From NCBI GenBank assembly GCA_016712375.1, contig JADJRE010000004.1, positions 186,001 through 250,000 of the forward strand: DNA of 64,000 nt. Direction: 5' to 3'. Positions 47,983 through 56,408 of this stretch are shown here, one piece after another (position 1 is the stretch's first letter; each line of letters begins with the position of its first letter). The position numbers and the translations under genes were made by a program. The DNA comes from Rhodospirillales bacterium (GTDB lineage Bacteria > Pseudomonadota > Alphaproteobacteria > Rhodospirillales > Defluviicoccaceae). The notes below the pieces were generated by a model. It was given only the letters and a program-made list of their open reading frames with translations, had not been told where the DNA came from and ran no database searches.

Positions 47983-48903
47983 TCAGCCGCCGCCTCGTGG
48001 CTCACTTGACGGTATAGGCCACAGTCGCGCGGCGCCGCGCACGCCGCTGGAGTCACCGTGCCGATTACGGCGCAGCGCCGTCGCCACCGTGTCGGAAAAT
48101 ACCCACTCGGCCCACAACGCGGGCACGCTTGTGTAAAGGCGCTCAATATTCGACAGCCCCGCCAAGCACGATCACATGCGGGTCGAGAACATTGATGACG
48201 TGTGCCAGAGAGCGGGCGAGCCGACGTCGTAGCGCCGCAACGCCCCTTCGGCGACCGCGTCGCCCTGCCCGGCCCGGCGCACTATCTCGACGACGGAGAT
48301 ATCTTCTCCGCCCATTGAACAATGATCCAGCGTCAGGCCGGGACCGGAGAGAAAGGTCTCAATGCAGCCGCGCTTACCGCAGTAGCAGGGTGGGCCGGGA
48401 TGTTCATTGCCTGCGGCCCAAGGCAGCGGGTTGTGCCCCCACTCGCCGGCGATTGCATTGGCACCGGCGAGCGGCACGCCTCCGACAACGATGCCGCCGC
48501 CAACGCCGGTTCCGAGGATCACGCCAAAGACGATGTTTGCGCCTTGCGCCGCTCCGTCGGCGGCTTCCGCGGTGGCAAAGCAGTCGGCGTCGTTTGCGAC
48601 CCGGACTGGCCGATCGAGCAGAACTGCCAAGTCGCGGTCGAGCGGCCGGCCGATCAGCCAGGTTGCGTTGGCGTTCTTGACGAGACGGCTGTCCGGCGAG
48701 ATTGCTCCCGGAATACCGACGCCGACACTCGACGCGGGCCCAGCCGCCCGGTGCAACTGAGTGACCACGTCGGTTATCGCCGCCAGCGTTGCCGCATAAT
48801 CGCCGGTGGGGGTAGGTACACGCAACCGGGCAAGCTCCTCGCCGTTGTTGGCGAGTGCCACGCCCTCAATCTTGCTGCCACCAAGATCGATACCGATGCG
48901 CAT
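47983..48903 (-). CDS. ROK-family sugar kinase (fructokinase type), frameshifted
   Basis: About 300 residues of an ROK kinase. MRIGIDLGGSKIEGVALA binds phosphate, GVGIPGAISPDSRLVKNAN and GTGVGGGIVVGG follow, and GPPCYCGKRGCIETFLSG is the zinc motif. The frame breaks near 48230 (ALRRYDVGS) and recovers as SNIERLYTSVPALWAEWVFS and HGDSSGVRGAARLW, the last typical of Mak/fructokinase-like members. Fructose or mannose is the likely substrate, but glucose or GlcNAc cannot be excluded. It converges with eipB. Confidence 0.85.
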
Positions 48904-48944
48904 AACGGAGTAACGCTAGAGCGCGACGCTACGGCCCCAAAGGT

Positions 48945-49352
48945 TTAGCGGATGACCATCTCTGTCATCGCGGTAGCGGCGTACTCCTCAACTCCCCCGG
49001 ACGAGCCGGCGCCGTCGCAGCAGTAAAGCTGATAGAGCGTCGACAACACGCTTGCCGCTTCGTCCCCGGCGAGCGAGTAGTAGATGGTCTGTGCACACCG
49101 ACGCGTCTTCACCAGGCAGTCCCGGCGCAATCGTGCAAGATGTTGCGATAATGCCGATTGGCTCAAGCCGACGATGCGCTCCAGTTCACCAACAGATCGT
49201 TCGGTATCAATAAGATGACAAAGAATAGTCAGCCGATGCGGATTGCCCATAGCCTTGAGTAAGGCACTGGCCCGCCTCGCGCTGACATCCAGCGATTCGA
49301 CATTCACAGCGATCACCGAAAGCCAGACGTTCAACTCCCATAGCTCAGCCAT
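48945..49352 (-). CDS. ArsR/SmtB-family regulator of the BigR/SqrR type
   Basis: The 135-residue winged-helix protein contains KAMGNPHRLTILCHLIDTE and ELERIVGLSQSALSQHLARLR, closely like BigR/YgaV/SqrR. Those proteins sense sulfane sulfur or oxidants through two Cys, one in the ILCxL helix and one in the C-terminal LYxxYC helix. Here both are present (ILCHL and YQLYCCD), with an extra adjacent Cys. A thiol-persulfide sensor is therefore likely. No sqr, pdo or rhodanese gene is next to it, so the target is elsewhere. The N-terminal extension of about 25 residues may be over-called. Confidence 0.87.
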   Translation of the reverse strand: MAELWELNVWLSVIAVNVESLDVSARRASALLKAMGNPHRLTILCHLIDTERSVGELERIVGLSQSALSQHLARLRRDCLVKTRRCAQTIYYSLAGDEAASVLSTLYQLYCCDGAGSSGGVEEYAATAMTEMVIR

Positions 49353-49627
49353 TGTGACCGGCCGAACTTGAGTGCCTTTTCCGCAGCACCCTTATTGCGA
49401 TAGTGTAACGCTCGGATGCGGGAACTGCCAGCGGCAATTTTAATCGACTTGTCAAGCCCGCCACTCTTGGCGTCGCCGCTGCCTTGATCCACGGCGAAGC
49501 GGAGGAAGCAGATGGAGCCGACCGATCGGCTTTCGCACTTGCACGTTGGCGATCCGGCCAATCGTCAGCGCCGAAGCCCTTGTTGGTCGGGCGCCCGGCC
49601 ACGAGGTTCTGCCGGATCTCTCGGGCG

Positions 49628-50401
49628 ATGAAGATCGCGACCTACAACGTGAACGGGGTCAACGGCCGTTTGCCGGTTCTGCTGCGGTGGCTGAAAGAGG
49701 CCGCGCCGGACGTCGTTTGCCTGCAGGAGCTGAAGGCGCCGCAGGAGAAATTTCCGGAGGCGGCGATCCGGGACGCGGGCTACGGCGCCATCTGGCATGG
49801 CCAGAAGAGCTGGAACGGTGTTGCTATCCTCGTGCGTGCGGGCCAGCCGCACGAAATTCGCCGCGCTCTTCCCGGTGATCCGGACGACGCGCACAGCCGC
49901 TACATCGAAGCAGCGGTGAAAGGTATTCTGATCGGATGTCTCTACCTGCCGAACGGCAATCCAGCTCCGGGTCCCAAGTTCGACTACAAACTGCGCTGGT
50001 TTGAACGGCTGCGGAGCCATGCCGCGGAGTTGCTGGCCACCGGCGCACCCGCCGTCCTCGCAGGCGACTACAACGTCATGCCTACCGACCTCGACGTGTA
50101 CAAGCCGGAGCGCTGGGTGGACGATGCCTTGTTCCGTCCGGAAGTGCGGGAAGCCTATCGGCTGCTCATCGCCCAGGGTTGGACGGACGCGCTGCGCGAA
50201 CTGCATCCGGGCGAGCGGATCTATACATTTTGGGACTACTTCCGGAACGCCTTTGGACGCAACGCCGGACTCAGGATCGATCATCTCTTGCTCAGCCCGG
50301 CGATCGCACCTCATCTGAAAAGAGCGGAGGTCGATCGTGAAGTTCGCGGCTGGGAGAAAGCCAGCGATCACGCGCCCACCTGGATCGATTTCGAGCTCTA
50401 G
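49628..50401 (+). CDS. xthA: exodeoxyribonuclease III
   Basis: The product of 257 residues is an Xth/AP-endonuclease family DNA-repair enzyme that incises abasic sites and removes 3' blocks. Motifs are MKIATYNVNGVNGRLP, CLQELKAPQEKFP with the metal-binding Glu, VLAGDYNVMPTDLDVY (catalytic Asp-Asn), LRIDHLLLSP and the final EKASDHAPTW with the catalytic His. The frame opens 48 codons earlier, but MKIATYN is the family start. It is intact, with a weak ribosome site. Confidence 0.94.
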   Translation: MKIATYNVNGVNGRLPVLLRWLKEAAPDVVCLQELKAPQEKFPEAAIRDAGYGAIWHGQKSWNGVAILVRAGQPHEIRRALPGDPDDAHSRYIEAAVKGILIGCLYLPNGNPAPGPKFDYKLRWFERLRSHAAELLATGAPAVLAGDYNVMPTDLDVYKPERWVDDALFRPEVREAYRLLIAQGWTDALRELHPGERIYTFWDYFRNAFGRNAGLRIDHLLLSPAIAPHLKRAEVDREVRGWEKASDHAPTWIDFEL

Positions 50402-50424
50402 GCTGGAGACCGTGGAGCAGTGTA

Positions 50425-50943
50425 ATGATCAAGGACAGCAAAGTTGAGCGGCAACCGGACGCAAAGCCACCAAGTTCGTCGCCATGCTACCTGGATGACG
50501 CTGATCCTGCCTATCAAGGCTATCTCGTTCGCGATGAAGTGCTTGAGATCTTGAACGAGTTGCTGGAAGCGGAGCGGGCCGGCGCAAAGGTCGCACGCAC
50601 CATGGCGAAGGCCGGCGGCGGGCCGGTGGGGGATGCTCTCGCCGAACTTGCGGTGGACGAAGCGCGCTGCTGCGCCATGCTTGCAAGGCACGTCAAACGC
50701 TTGCAAGCGGAGCCCAGCCAACGGACCGGAGGATTCAAGAACAAGGTGTTGGCGCTGGGAAGCGCTGACGATCGCCTGCGTCTGCTCAACCGCGGTCAGG
50801 AATGGGTTGTCCGTAAACTAAAAGATGCGCTTCCACGGATCAGCGACGAATCCCTGCACCACGACCTAGTTGAGATGCTTGAAGTCCACGAGAACAACAT
50901 CCGCCGCTGCGACGATCTCATCCATCCGTCGGCGGGCAGATGA
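50425..50943 (+). CDS. DUF6306-type ferritin-like helical protein
   Basis: The 172-residue product looks all-helical with the layout of a four-helix bundle: EVLEILNELLEAERAGAKVA, LAVDEARCCAMLARHVKRL, LLNRGQEWVVRKLKDALP and LVEMLEVHENNIRRC. These Glu/His pairs resemble ferritin-like di-metal ligands, and I associate the pattern with DUF6306. Function is unknown. It lies 23 bases after xthA and may be co-expressed with it under stress. Confidence 0.75.
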   Translation: MIKDSKVERQPDAKPPSSSPCYLDDADPAYQGYLVRDEVLEILNELLEAERAGAKVARTMAKAGGGPVGDALAELAVDEARCCAMLARHVKRLQAEPSQRTGGFKNKVLALGSADDRLRLLNRGQEWVVRKLKDALPRISDESLHHDLVEMLEVHENNIRRCDDLIHPSAGR

Positions 50944-50993
50944 CCCGCTGCCACGGTATCAAGCAGCAAGCCGGGCCGGCAGCCACCAGAAGA

Positions 50994-51227
50994 TTAAGGC
51001 TGCCAAGGCGCCCGCGTCGCCTCCCGCCGTGCTCGGGTGCGGTCGATGCCGATGTCTCGCAGCATTCGATCATCCAGCGACAGCAGCGCCCGGCGGAGCG
51101 CAGCGCGCCGGGTACACAGACGAAACCAGTTCCAGACGCCCCCTGCCCGCTTGTCGGTGACAGGAAGCCCCGGCGTGTCGGTTGTTGAAACGAGGGGCGG
51201 GCACGAACTCGGGTCTGTTTGCATCAT
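50994..51227 (-). CDS. DUF1127 small protein
   Basis: A 77-residue basic protein whose last 40 residues match DUF1127 (RRALLSLDDRMLRDIGIDRTRA). Such proteins are common in Alphaproteobacteria and some affect RNA turnover or phosphate and stress metabolism. ATG 51227 is preceded by AGGA at 8 bases; a longer frame to 51257 lacks support. The N-terminal half has no recognised domain. Confidence 0.85.
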   Translation of the reverse strand: MMQTDPSSCPPLVSTTDTPGLPVTDKRAGGVWNWFRLCTRRAALRRALLSLDDRMLRDIGIDRTRARREATRAPWQP

Positions 51228-51451
51228 GGCAATTCCTGGCTGCTGTTGCGGTGGCATGGTGTTCCACAGGCAACCGCCTTACAGGCAGAAAAGCAGATCC
51301 AGTGCGCCGAGTCTGTGAACCGGGTCACAAACGGCAATGAAGAACGTTAAGGTTGCTGTTCCTTTACAAGCGACGCCATGCCCCAGCGCCGATACGAACG
51401 CACGGGCTCTTCGCACAGGTGACCGCGGCGCCGGCGCTGCGAGACGTCAGC

Positions 51452-51721
51452 TTAGTTCGATGAATTAGCTTCATTAGACTCCGCAGACTCCGCAGACTCC
51501 GCAGACTCCGTGACCCTGAAGTCGCCGGATTTTGCGCCGCTTTCAACGACCGAGAAACCGTCCGCCGCTAATCCTCGCTTCAACAGCTCCCGGATCGCTG
51601 CGGCTCGGCTGGGCATCCGTCGCGCGAAGCGCCAGTCATCCAGAGCGCGCAGTTCGTCCTCTCTCAGCATGATTTGGAGCCGCTCAGCGCGCGCCACCTC
51701 CGCCGCCATCTCCACCTCCAT
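51452..51721 (-). CDS. ribbon-helix-helix-like regulator with repeat tail
   Basis: The 89-residue product has an Arc/MetJ-like core: ERLQIMLREDELRALDDWRF forms the strand and first helix, and MPSRAAAIRELLKRGLAADGF the second. The C-terminus holds a SAE-SAE-SAE repeat encoded by a 9-base tandem repeat. An in-frame ATG at 51709 with GGAGG 5 bases upstream may be the real start. No toxin gene lies beside it, so it is probably a stand-alone regulator, and direct repeats sit in its promoter. Confidence 0.75.
   Translation of the reverse strand: MEVEMAAEVARAERLQIMLREDELRALDDWRFARRMPSRAAAIRELLKRGLAADGFSVVESGAKSGDFRVTESAESAESAESNEANSSN
51477..51512. repeat. 9-bp tandem repeat in the RHH gene
   Basis: GACTCCGCA occurs three times in a row, followed by a fourth copy changed to GACTCCGTG. 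It encodes repeated Ser-Ala-Glu on the minus strand. Copy changes would stay in frame. Confidence 0.9.
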
Positions 51722-51762
51722 TACCCAAGCCGCTACTCCACCGTAAGGCGTACACTCCTACT

Positions 51763-51792
51763 TATATAGCTCATTTTGTCCCATTTTGGCAA
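51763..51792 (-). promoter_or_regulatory. promoter and probable operator of the RHH gene
   Basis: On the minus strand TTGCCA (51787-51792), 18 bases and TATATA (51763-51768) form a near-consensus promoter. The spacer contains CAAAATG twice at 10-bp spacing (51772-51778 and 51782-51788), the layout RHH repressors bind. Autoregulation is inferred. Confidence 0.6.
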
Positions 51793-51938
51793 GCGGCGCT
51801 TGTTACTCATTAAGCGTTACTTCCGCCGGAGCCTCACCCTGCTAACGAGCGGTAAAACCGGCCGAAGCATAAATACGCACCATCGACTGAACAGTCTCAA
51901 GTAAAAACCCAATACTTTAATGGTAAAAATAATAAACC

Positions 51939-51966
51939 TTGGCAAAGTCAAATAGCATGGTATGGT
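51939..51966 (+). promoter_or_regulatory. possible promoter of the HisKA_2 kinase
   Basis: TTGGCA (51939-51944), 16 bases and TATGGT (51961-51966) lie about 30 bases before the ATG. The region 51740-51960 is clearly AT-richer than the surroundings. Confidence 0.4.
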
Positions 51967-51996
51967 TGATGCGCAGTTAGCGGAAAGGCGCTACTG

Positions 51997-52695
51997 ATGC
52001 CGGTCACGATCGACGCCGCGAGGACAGAGGATTTGCCAATGAAACGGCATGAGACAGAGCTGCGGCTCTCCGAGGTCAACCACCGGATCGCCAATAACTT
52101 AACGTTGATCGCCAGCCTGGTGAGGATGTATGGCGCCGACGTGGCGAAGCGGCGCGACGAAGTGAGCAACGAGGAGACGCGTGTTTTCCTGTGCAGCGTC
52201 TCGACTCGGATCGATGTCGTCGGAAGGCTACATCGGTTGCTTTCGGCGGAGCCGGCGCTCACCGAAGTCGATCTCGGCGGCTACTTGCGGGAGGTGTGTG
52301 ACGGCTTGCTGTCGTCAGTCTGCAGGCCGGGCGGCTTCGCCTTCACCTACGACCTTGCCGACGACTGCCAGGTCCCGATAGACTAGGTGACGCCGCTCTG
52401 TTTGATGATCAGCGAAATCATCATCAACGCGATCAAGCACGCCCACCCATCAGGCGTTACCGGCCGCTTGACGGTGCGCTGCGTCCGCCGCACCGACGGA
52501 CAGTTGGTCATCGAAGTGAAGGACGATGGCGTCGGGCTGCCCGAAGGTTTCGATCCTGCCAGCGACGGCGGCCTGGGTCTTCGGCTGGTGCAACTCCTCA
52601 GCCGGCAGCTGAACGCCACCTGCCGCTTCGACTCGACGGCGCTGGGGCTTGACTTCCGCCTTGAGGTACCGACCCGGGGCAGGCGCGTGCATTAG
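51997..52695 (+). CDS. soluble HisKA_2-type histidine kinase with in-frame TAG
   Basis: A compact cytosolic kinase of 232 codons. The H-box is LSEVNHRIANNLTLIASL, typical of HisKA_2/HWE-related kinases. The ATPase part has SEIIINAIKHAHPSG (N box), DDGVGLPEGF (G1) and GGLGLRLVQLLSRQL (G2). A TAG at 52384-52386 splits the two parts without a frame change, between QVPID and VTPLCLMI; a CAG Gln codon would fit, so one C-to-T change suffices. No sensor domain is present. Kinases of this class often feed PhyR in the general stress response, in line with the EcfG promoter 150 bases downstream. Confidence 0.85.
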
Positions 52696-52840
52696 CGCCG
52701 GAGGTTCAGGCCAGTCGAAGACAAGCTTGCATAAACAAGCCGGCATACCTCAATTGCTTCGGCACTCGTTATCTCAGTCGATGGGCGCCTACCATAGCCA
52801 CTCTTACCGCTGCTCTGCATAAACGCGCCGGGCTTCTCCG

Positions 52841-52865
52841 GGAACTTCCACGGGCGCTATCCGTT
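52841..52865 (+). promoter_or_regulatory. EcfG (general stress response) promoter
   Basis: GGAAC (52841-52845), exactly 16 bases, and CGTT (52862-52865) match the alphaproteobacterial EcfG/SigT consensus. Transcription would begin about 45 bases before the DUF892 gene. Confidence 0.8.
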
Positions 52866-52918
52866 GATCGGGGTTCGTGTACGACTGGTTGAACTCTCAC
52901 TATTGAGAAGGCCCATCA

Positions 52919-53428
52919 ATGACGACCCCTCAGGAACACCTTATGACTTGGCTACGCGATGCTTACGCTATGGAGCGGCAGCAGGCCATCGAATCCACGG
53001 AAAAGCAGATCAGCCGGATGCAGAACTACCCAGAGCTTCGGCAATGGGTAGAAGATCACGTCGCTGCGTCTGAGCGTCAGGCGGACCGGCTCAAGGAGTG
53101 CATCCATCGCCATGGCGGCGACACTTCGACGCTGAAGGGCTTGGCTGCGAAGGTGATGGGTAACGTTCAGGCGATTACTGGATTTTTCGCTGATGATGAA
53201 GTCGTCAAGACGGCGATTGCAGATTATGCCTTCAAGCACTACGAGATCGGCTGTTACACGTCGCTGAAGACGGCCGCCGATGCTTGCGGCGACATGACAA
53301 CCAGCCAGGTATGCGAGGAGATAGTACGCGAGGAGCAGTCGCTCGCCGATCGCGTCGCGGGTTTGGTACCATCGCTCACCCGCCGCTTTGTTGAACGCGA
53401 AGCTGCTGGCGAGAAAGCGGCAACCTGA
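52919..53428 (+). CDS. YciE/YciF-type ferritin-like (DUF892) stress protein
   Basis: The 169-residue product belongs to the DUF892 ferritin-like family: LMTWLRDAYAMERQQAIEST, LRQWVEDHVAASERQADRL, ADYAFKHYEIGCYTSLKTA and CEEIVREEQSLADRV supply the Glu/His ligands of a di-iron site. Family members are strongly induced in the alphaproteobacterial general stress response, as the EcfG promoter upstream supports. GAGAAGG precedes the ATG. It is intact. Confidence 0.93.
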   Translation: MTTPQEHLMTWLRDAYAMERQQAIESTEKQISRMQNYPELRQWVEDHVAASERQADRLKECIHRHGGDTSTLKGLAAKVMGNVQAITGFFADDEVVKTAIADYAFKHYEIGCYTSLKTAADACGDMTTSQVCEEIVREEQSLADRVAGLVPSLTRRFVEREAAGEKAAT

Positions 53429-53547
53429 TCGAAGCGTTTGGCCGAGACGACGGACGCACACGCGACCTGCGTATCCTGCGCTTCTGAATGGCCGTTGCTT
53501 GCAATATTTTCCTTCCTGCAGCCGAGGAGCCGCGGGAAGGATAGAGC

Positions 53548-54399
53548 ATGCAGCTGGAACTCATCACACGAAAGCCAAGAGGACGCGCGCGGCCCACGCC
53601 GTTGTTATTCGTGCACGGCGCGTTCGGCGGCGCCTGGGTGTGGGAGCAGCACTTCCTGCCGTGGTTCGCCGAGCGCGGCTGGCTCGCCCACGCGGTGAGT
53701 TTGCGCGGCCACGGCGCAAGTGAGGGTCAGGAGAAGGTTCGTTACGCCCGACTGCGGGACTACGTAGCCGACGTTGAAGAGGTGTTGGCGGATATCGCGC
53801 CCTCGCCGGTGCTGATCGGCCATTCGCTCGGCGGCATGATCGTGCAGAAACTGCTGCACAAGCGGAAGGTGCCAGCGGCTGTGCTGATGGCCTCAGCGCC
53901 GCCGCATGGCACCATCGGCACCTTGTTCGGCATGGCCTTCACCAACCCGAAGCTGCTCAGCGAACTGAGCTTCTCGCAGGCGGTTGGGCCGGATTCGACG
54001 GAAGCACAAGCGATCACCCGGGCCCTGTTCTCCGAGGACACCTCAAGGGACCTCATCCGTCGCTACATGCCAAAATTCCAAGCGGAATCGCTGCTGATCA
54101 ACCTCGACCTGCTGGGCCTGGACCTGCCGCCCTCGCTGCCGCTGTTGGATCTACCGGTGCTCGTGCTCGGTGCCGAGAACGATCAGTTCATCTTTGAAGG
54201 CGCGCTGCACGCAACTGCCGACACTTACCGCACCAAGGCGGAGATCATCCCGCGCATGGCGCACGCGATGATGCTCGACCATGCCTGGGAGAAACCGGCA
54301 CAACGCATCGCCGAGTGGCTAGAGGCGACGCTGGCCGCTGGCAACGGCGCTGGCGCCGCTACTGGCGACACCGCGCCGGAACAGCCCGCCGCGTCCTGA
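53548..54399 (+). CDS. alpha/beta-hydrolase
   Basis: A 283-residue alpha/beta-hydrolase, probably an esterase or lysophospholipase. The oxyanion region is LLFVHGAFGGAWVWEQ, the nucleophile elbow is IGHSLGGM, the acid is in VLGAENDQFI and the His in MAHAMMLDHAW. The last 25 residues are Ala/Gly-rich. GGAAGG lies 7 bases before the ATG. It may share the stress promoter of DUF892 119 bases upstream, but that is not shown. The substrate is unknown. Confidence 0.88.
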   Translation: MQLELITRKPRGRARPTPLLFVHGAFGGAWVWEQHFLPWFAERGWLAHAVSLRGHGASEGQEKVRYARLRDYVADVEEVLADIAPSPVLIGHSLGGMIVQKLLHKRKVPAAVLMASAPPHGTIGTLFGMAFTNPKLLSELSFSQAVGPDSTEAQAITRALFSEDTSRDLIRRYMPKFQAESLLINLDLLGLDLPPSLPLLDLPVLVLGAENDQFIFEGALHATADTYRTKAEIIPRMAHAMMLDHAWEKPAQRIAEWLEATLAAGNGAGAATGDTAPEQPAAS

Positions 54400-54776
54400 C
54401 CGGGTGATCGCGGATTCGAAGACGTGGACCTCTGGATTGCTTCGCTCCGCTCGCAATGACGATCGCGTCGTCATCAGCGCGAGCCGAAGGGCGTGGCGAT
54501 CCAGTTCTGGCAATCGGTTCCGGAATCGCAGCCCTTCCCCAGGGATGCGGGCTCGTAATGACGATGTTCGGGTTCTCGCGGGAAGCCACGACATCGTCAG
54601 CGGCCAAAAGAGCTTTCATTAGTATTCGCTTAATAATTTCAACACGTATTCAGTACCTGTAAGCGCACACTTCTTGATTGCAATCCATAATAGTTATGAT
54701 TAGCGTGTCCCACGGGTGAGTGTCGCTCCGGATCGCACAATTATTGCGACCAAAATGCAGAGGGTGGGAGAACAAT
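54400..54776. other. intergenic region with repeats before the first propeller gene
   Basis: A palindromic repeat (ATTGC..GCAAT, 54436-54457) of a kind common in proteobacterial intergenic DNA is followed by a block at 54556-54605 that recurs at 56161-56211. A second block (about 54690-54776, GGTGAGTGTCGCTCCG and the ribosome site) recurs at about 56325-56408. These mark the upstream boundary of a tandem gene duplication. Confidence 0.7.
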
Positions 54777-56003
54777 ATGCAATCCAAGCGGAATGGCCGC
54801 GCCCGGTGGCGCGCGCATGCGACCGGCGTCGCCGGAGTGCTGCTTTCGTTCCTCGTGGTCACCGCCGCCGCCCCGGCGGTCGCCGGTCCGGCGCCGACGT
54901 GGACGAAGCAGCTCGGCACGGACAGTTACGACAGTTTCGAAGCTGTGGCGACGGATAGTCTCGGTAACGTCGTCGCGGTCGGACAATTCGACTACACCGA
55001 TCCCTGGGTGGTCAAGTTCAACGCCGCCGGTGCGGTTCTGTGGCAGAAGAAGCCGGGTCCGGCCAATCTGGCGCAGGCGGACGGCGTCGCAACCGATGCA
55101 TTAAATAACATCATAGTTTCGATGACATCGAGATATCCATACGATAAATGGCTCATTAAGTACAAAGCCGACGGCACCCCTCTATGGACACGGAAGTTCG
55201 GCACCCTTTTTTACGGTGAATTCCGTGTTGCTGTCGATCGATTCGGCAACATTTACGCCGCCGGAGGTACTAGCAGCGGCACTTTTAGTGACGTCATTCT
55301 CGTCAAGTACAGCTCGACCGGAACGCCGTTATGGAGCAAGCGATACGGCAGCGACAAATACGACGACTGTAATGGCGTCGCGGTTGACAAGAACGGCAAT
55401 GTCGTTCTGGTGGGGACCACCAGAGGATCGTTCGGCGGCCCAAATCCGAATTCGGAAAGCGACGCCTGGGTCGCCAAGCTCGATTCCACCGGCAAGATCC
55501 TCTGGCAGCAACAGCTCGACTCGCTTGAATATGCGGATACTGACCAGGCCAATGCAGTGGCTGTGGACCCGGGCGGCAATATCCTTGTCGGGGGATTGAC
55601 ATACGGCAGGTTCAGCGCGAGCAGCACGCGTGGGCCAAAAGCTTGGTTGGCCAAGTACAGCACAAGCGGGGTGTTAACCTGGATCCGCGACTACGACCCG
55701 GTCGGGCCTAACCGTGAACCCGGTATCCTCGGCCTCGCAGTCGATAGCACCGGAAACGTCATTGCGACCGGGCGATCATACTGGTTCTACGGTTCTGAAG
55801 GCGCCTTCGTCGCCAAGTACAGCCCGGCCGGGGCGTTCCTGTGGGAAAGCCTGATCGACTCCGGCGAGCTTGACAGCACGTACGCTGTCGCCATCGACCG
55901 GGTCGGCAATGCCTACGTCGCCGGTTCCACCTCCGGTGATCTCGGCGGCGTCAACAAGGGCCGTACCGACGCCTTCCTTGCCAAGTTCCCACTGCTGCCA
56001 TAG
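54777..56003 (+). CDS. secreted SBBP-repeat beta-propeller protein, copy 1
   Basis: The 408-residue product has a twin-basic N-terminus, a hydrophobic core and cleavage after APAVA (about residue 36). The mature part is about seven repeats of 45-60 residues of the SBBP/beta-propeller type, each with an [AV]VDxxGNxxxxG element (AVDKNGNVVLVG, AVDPGGNILVGG, AIDRVGNAYVAG) and xxLVKYxxxGxxLW. Such proteins are usually extracellular and of unknown ligand. ATG 54777 follows GGGAG by 6 bases; the frame opens earlier without support. The next gene is a close paralogue in tandem. Confidence 0.88.
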   Translation: MQSKRNGRARWRAHATGVAGVLLSFLVVTAAAPAVAGPAPTWTKQLGTDSYDSFEAVATDSLGNVVAVGQFDYTDPWVVKFNAAGAVLWQKKPGPANLAQADGVATDALNNIIVSMTSRYPYDKWLIKYKADGTPLWTRKFGTLFYGEFRVAVDRFGNIYAAGGTSSGTFSDVILVKYSSTGTPLWSKRYGSDKYDDCNGVAVDKNGNVVLVGTTRGSFGGPNPNSESDAWVAKLDSTGKILWQQQLDSLEYADTDQANAVAVDPGGNILVGGLTYGRFSASSTRGPKAWLAKYSTSGVLTWIRDYDPVGPNREPGILGLAVDSTGNVIATGRSYWFYGSEGAFVAKYSPAGAFLWESLIDSGELDSTYAVAIDRVGNAYVAGSTSGDLGGVNKGRTDAFLAKFPLLP

Positions 56004-56016
56004 CCCAGCGAGGGCG

Positions 56017-56045
56017 CCCCGCGGATGCATGGCGCATTCGCGGGG
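56017..56045 (+). terminator. hairpin after propeller copy 1
   Basis: CCCCGCG and CGCGGGG pair, with inner ATGC/GCAT pairs, 13 bases after the stop. No T-run follows, so termination strength is uncertain. Confidence 0.5.
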
Positions 56046-56160
56046 AAGCCGAGAACGACGGCGGGTCGTGACTTTGGAGTCCGTCGTCGCGAGCGCAGTG
56101 AAGTAATTCAGATCCAGCGTGTTGCCTCTCTGAATTGCTTCACCCGCCGCGCGGGCGCGC

Positions 56161-56211
56161 TATGACCATGTTCGGCTTCTCGCGCCGCTGACCGCGATAT
56201 CGTCGGCGGCC
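56161..56211. repeat. second copy of the upstream block of the propeller genes
   Basis: This block (ATGACCATGTTCGGCTTCTC and following, to TCGGCGGCC) repeats 54556-54605 (ATGACGATGTTCGGGTTCTC) with changes. It lies about 1605 bases downstream of the first copy, one duplication unit. The rest of 56046-56408 holds no gene and ends with the duplicated leader of copy 2. Confidence 0.7.
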
Positions 56212-56408
56212 GACGTATCTTCGAGACTTCTTTGGTAATCGAACAGAACAAGCAAGGATCTGTATCCCGAACATACGTGGGTACCCATAAAGCCCGCTAA
56301 CTGTCGTTGCACTCGATAATAGTTCTGATTACTGTTCGGGGGTGAGTGTCGCTCCGTATCGCACATTTTTACTGCGGCAAATGGGACGGCGAAGGGTGGG
56401 AGAACAAT

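Noticed and set aside
51477..51512. CRISPR or transposon end at the 9-bp repeat
   Set aside because: It is a simple tandem repeat within a coding frame, with no spacers or inverted ends.
36366..52386. Amber (TAG) recoding in this organism
   Set aside because: Only two in-frame TAGs were noticed, one in a gene that also has a frameshift. Intact genes are not interrupted by TAG and some (for example glgE) end with TAG normally.
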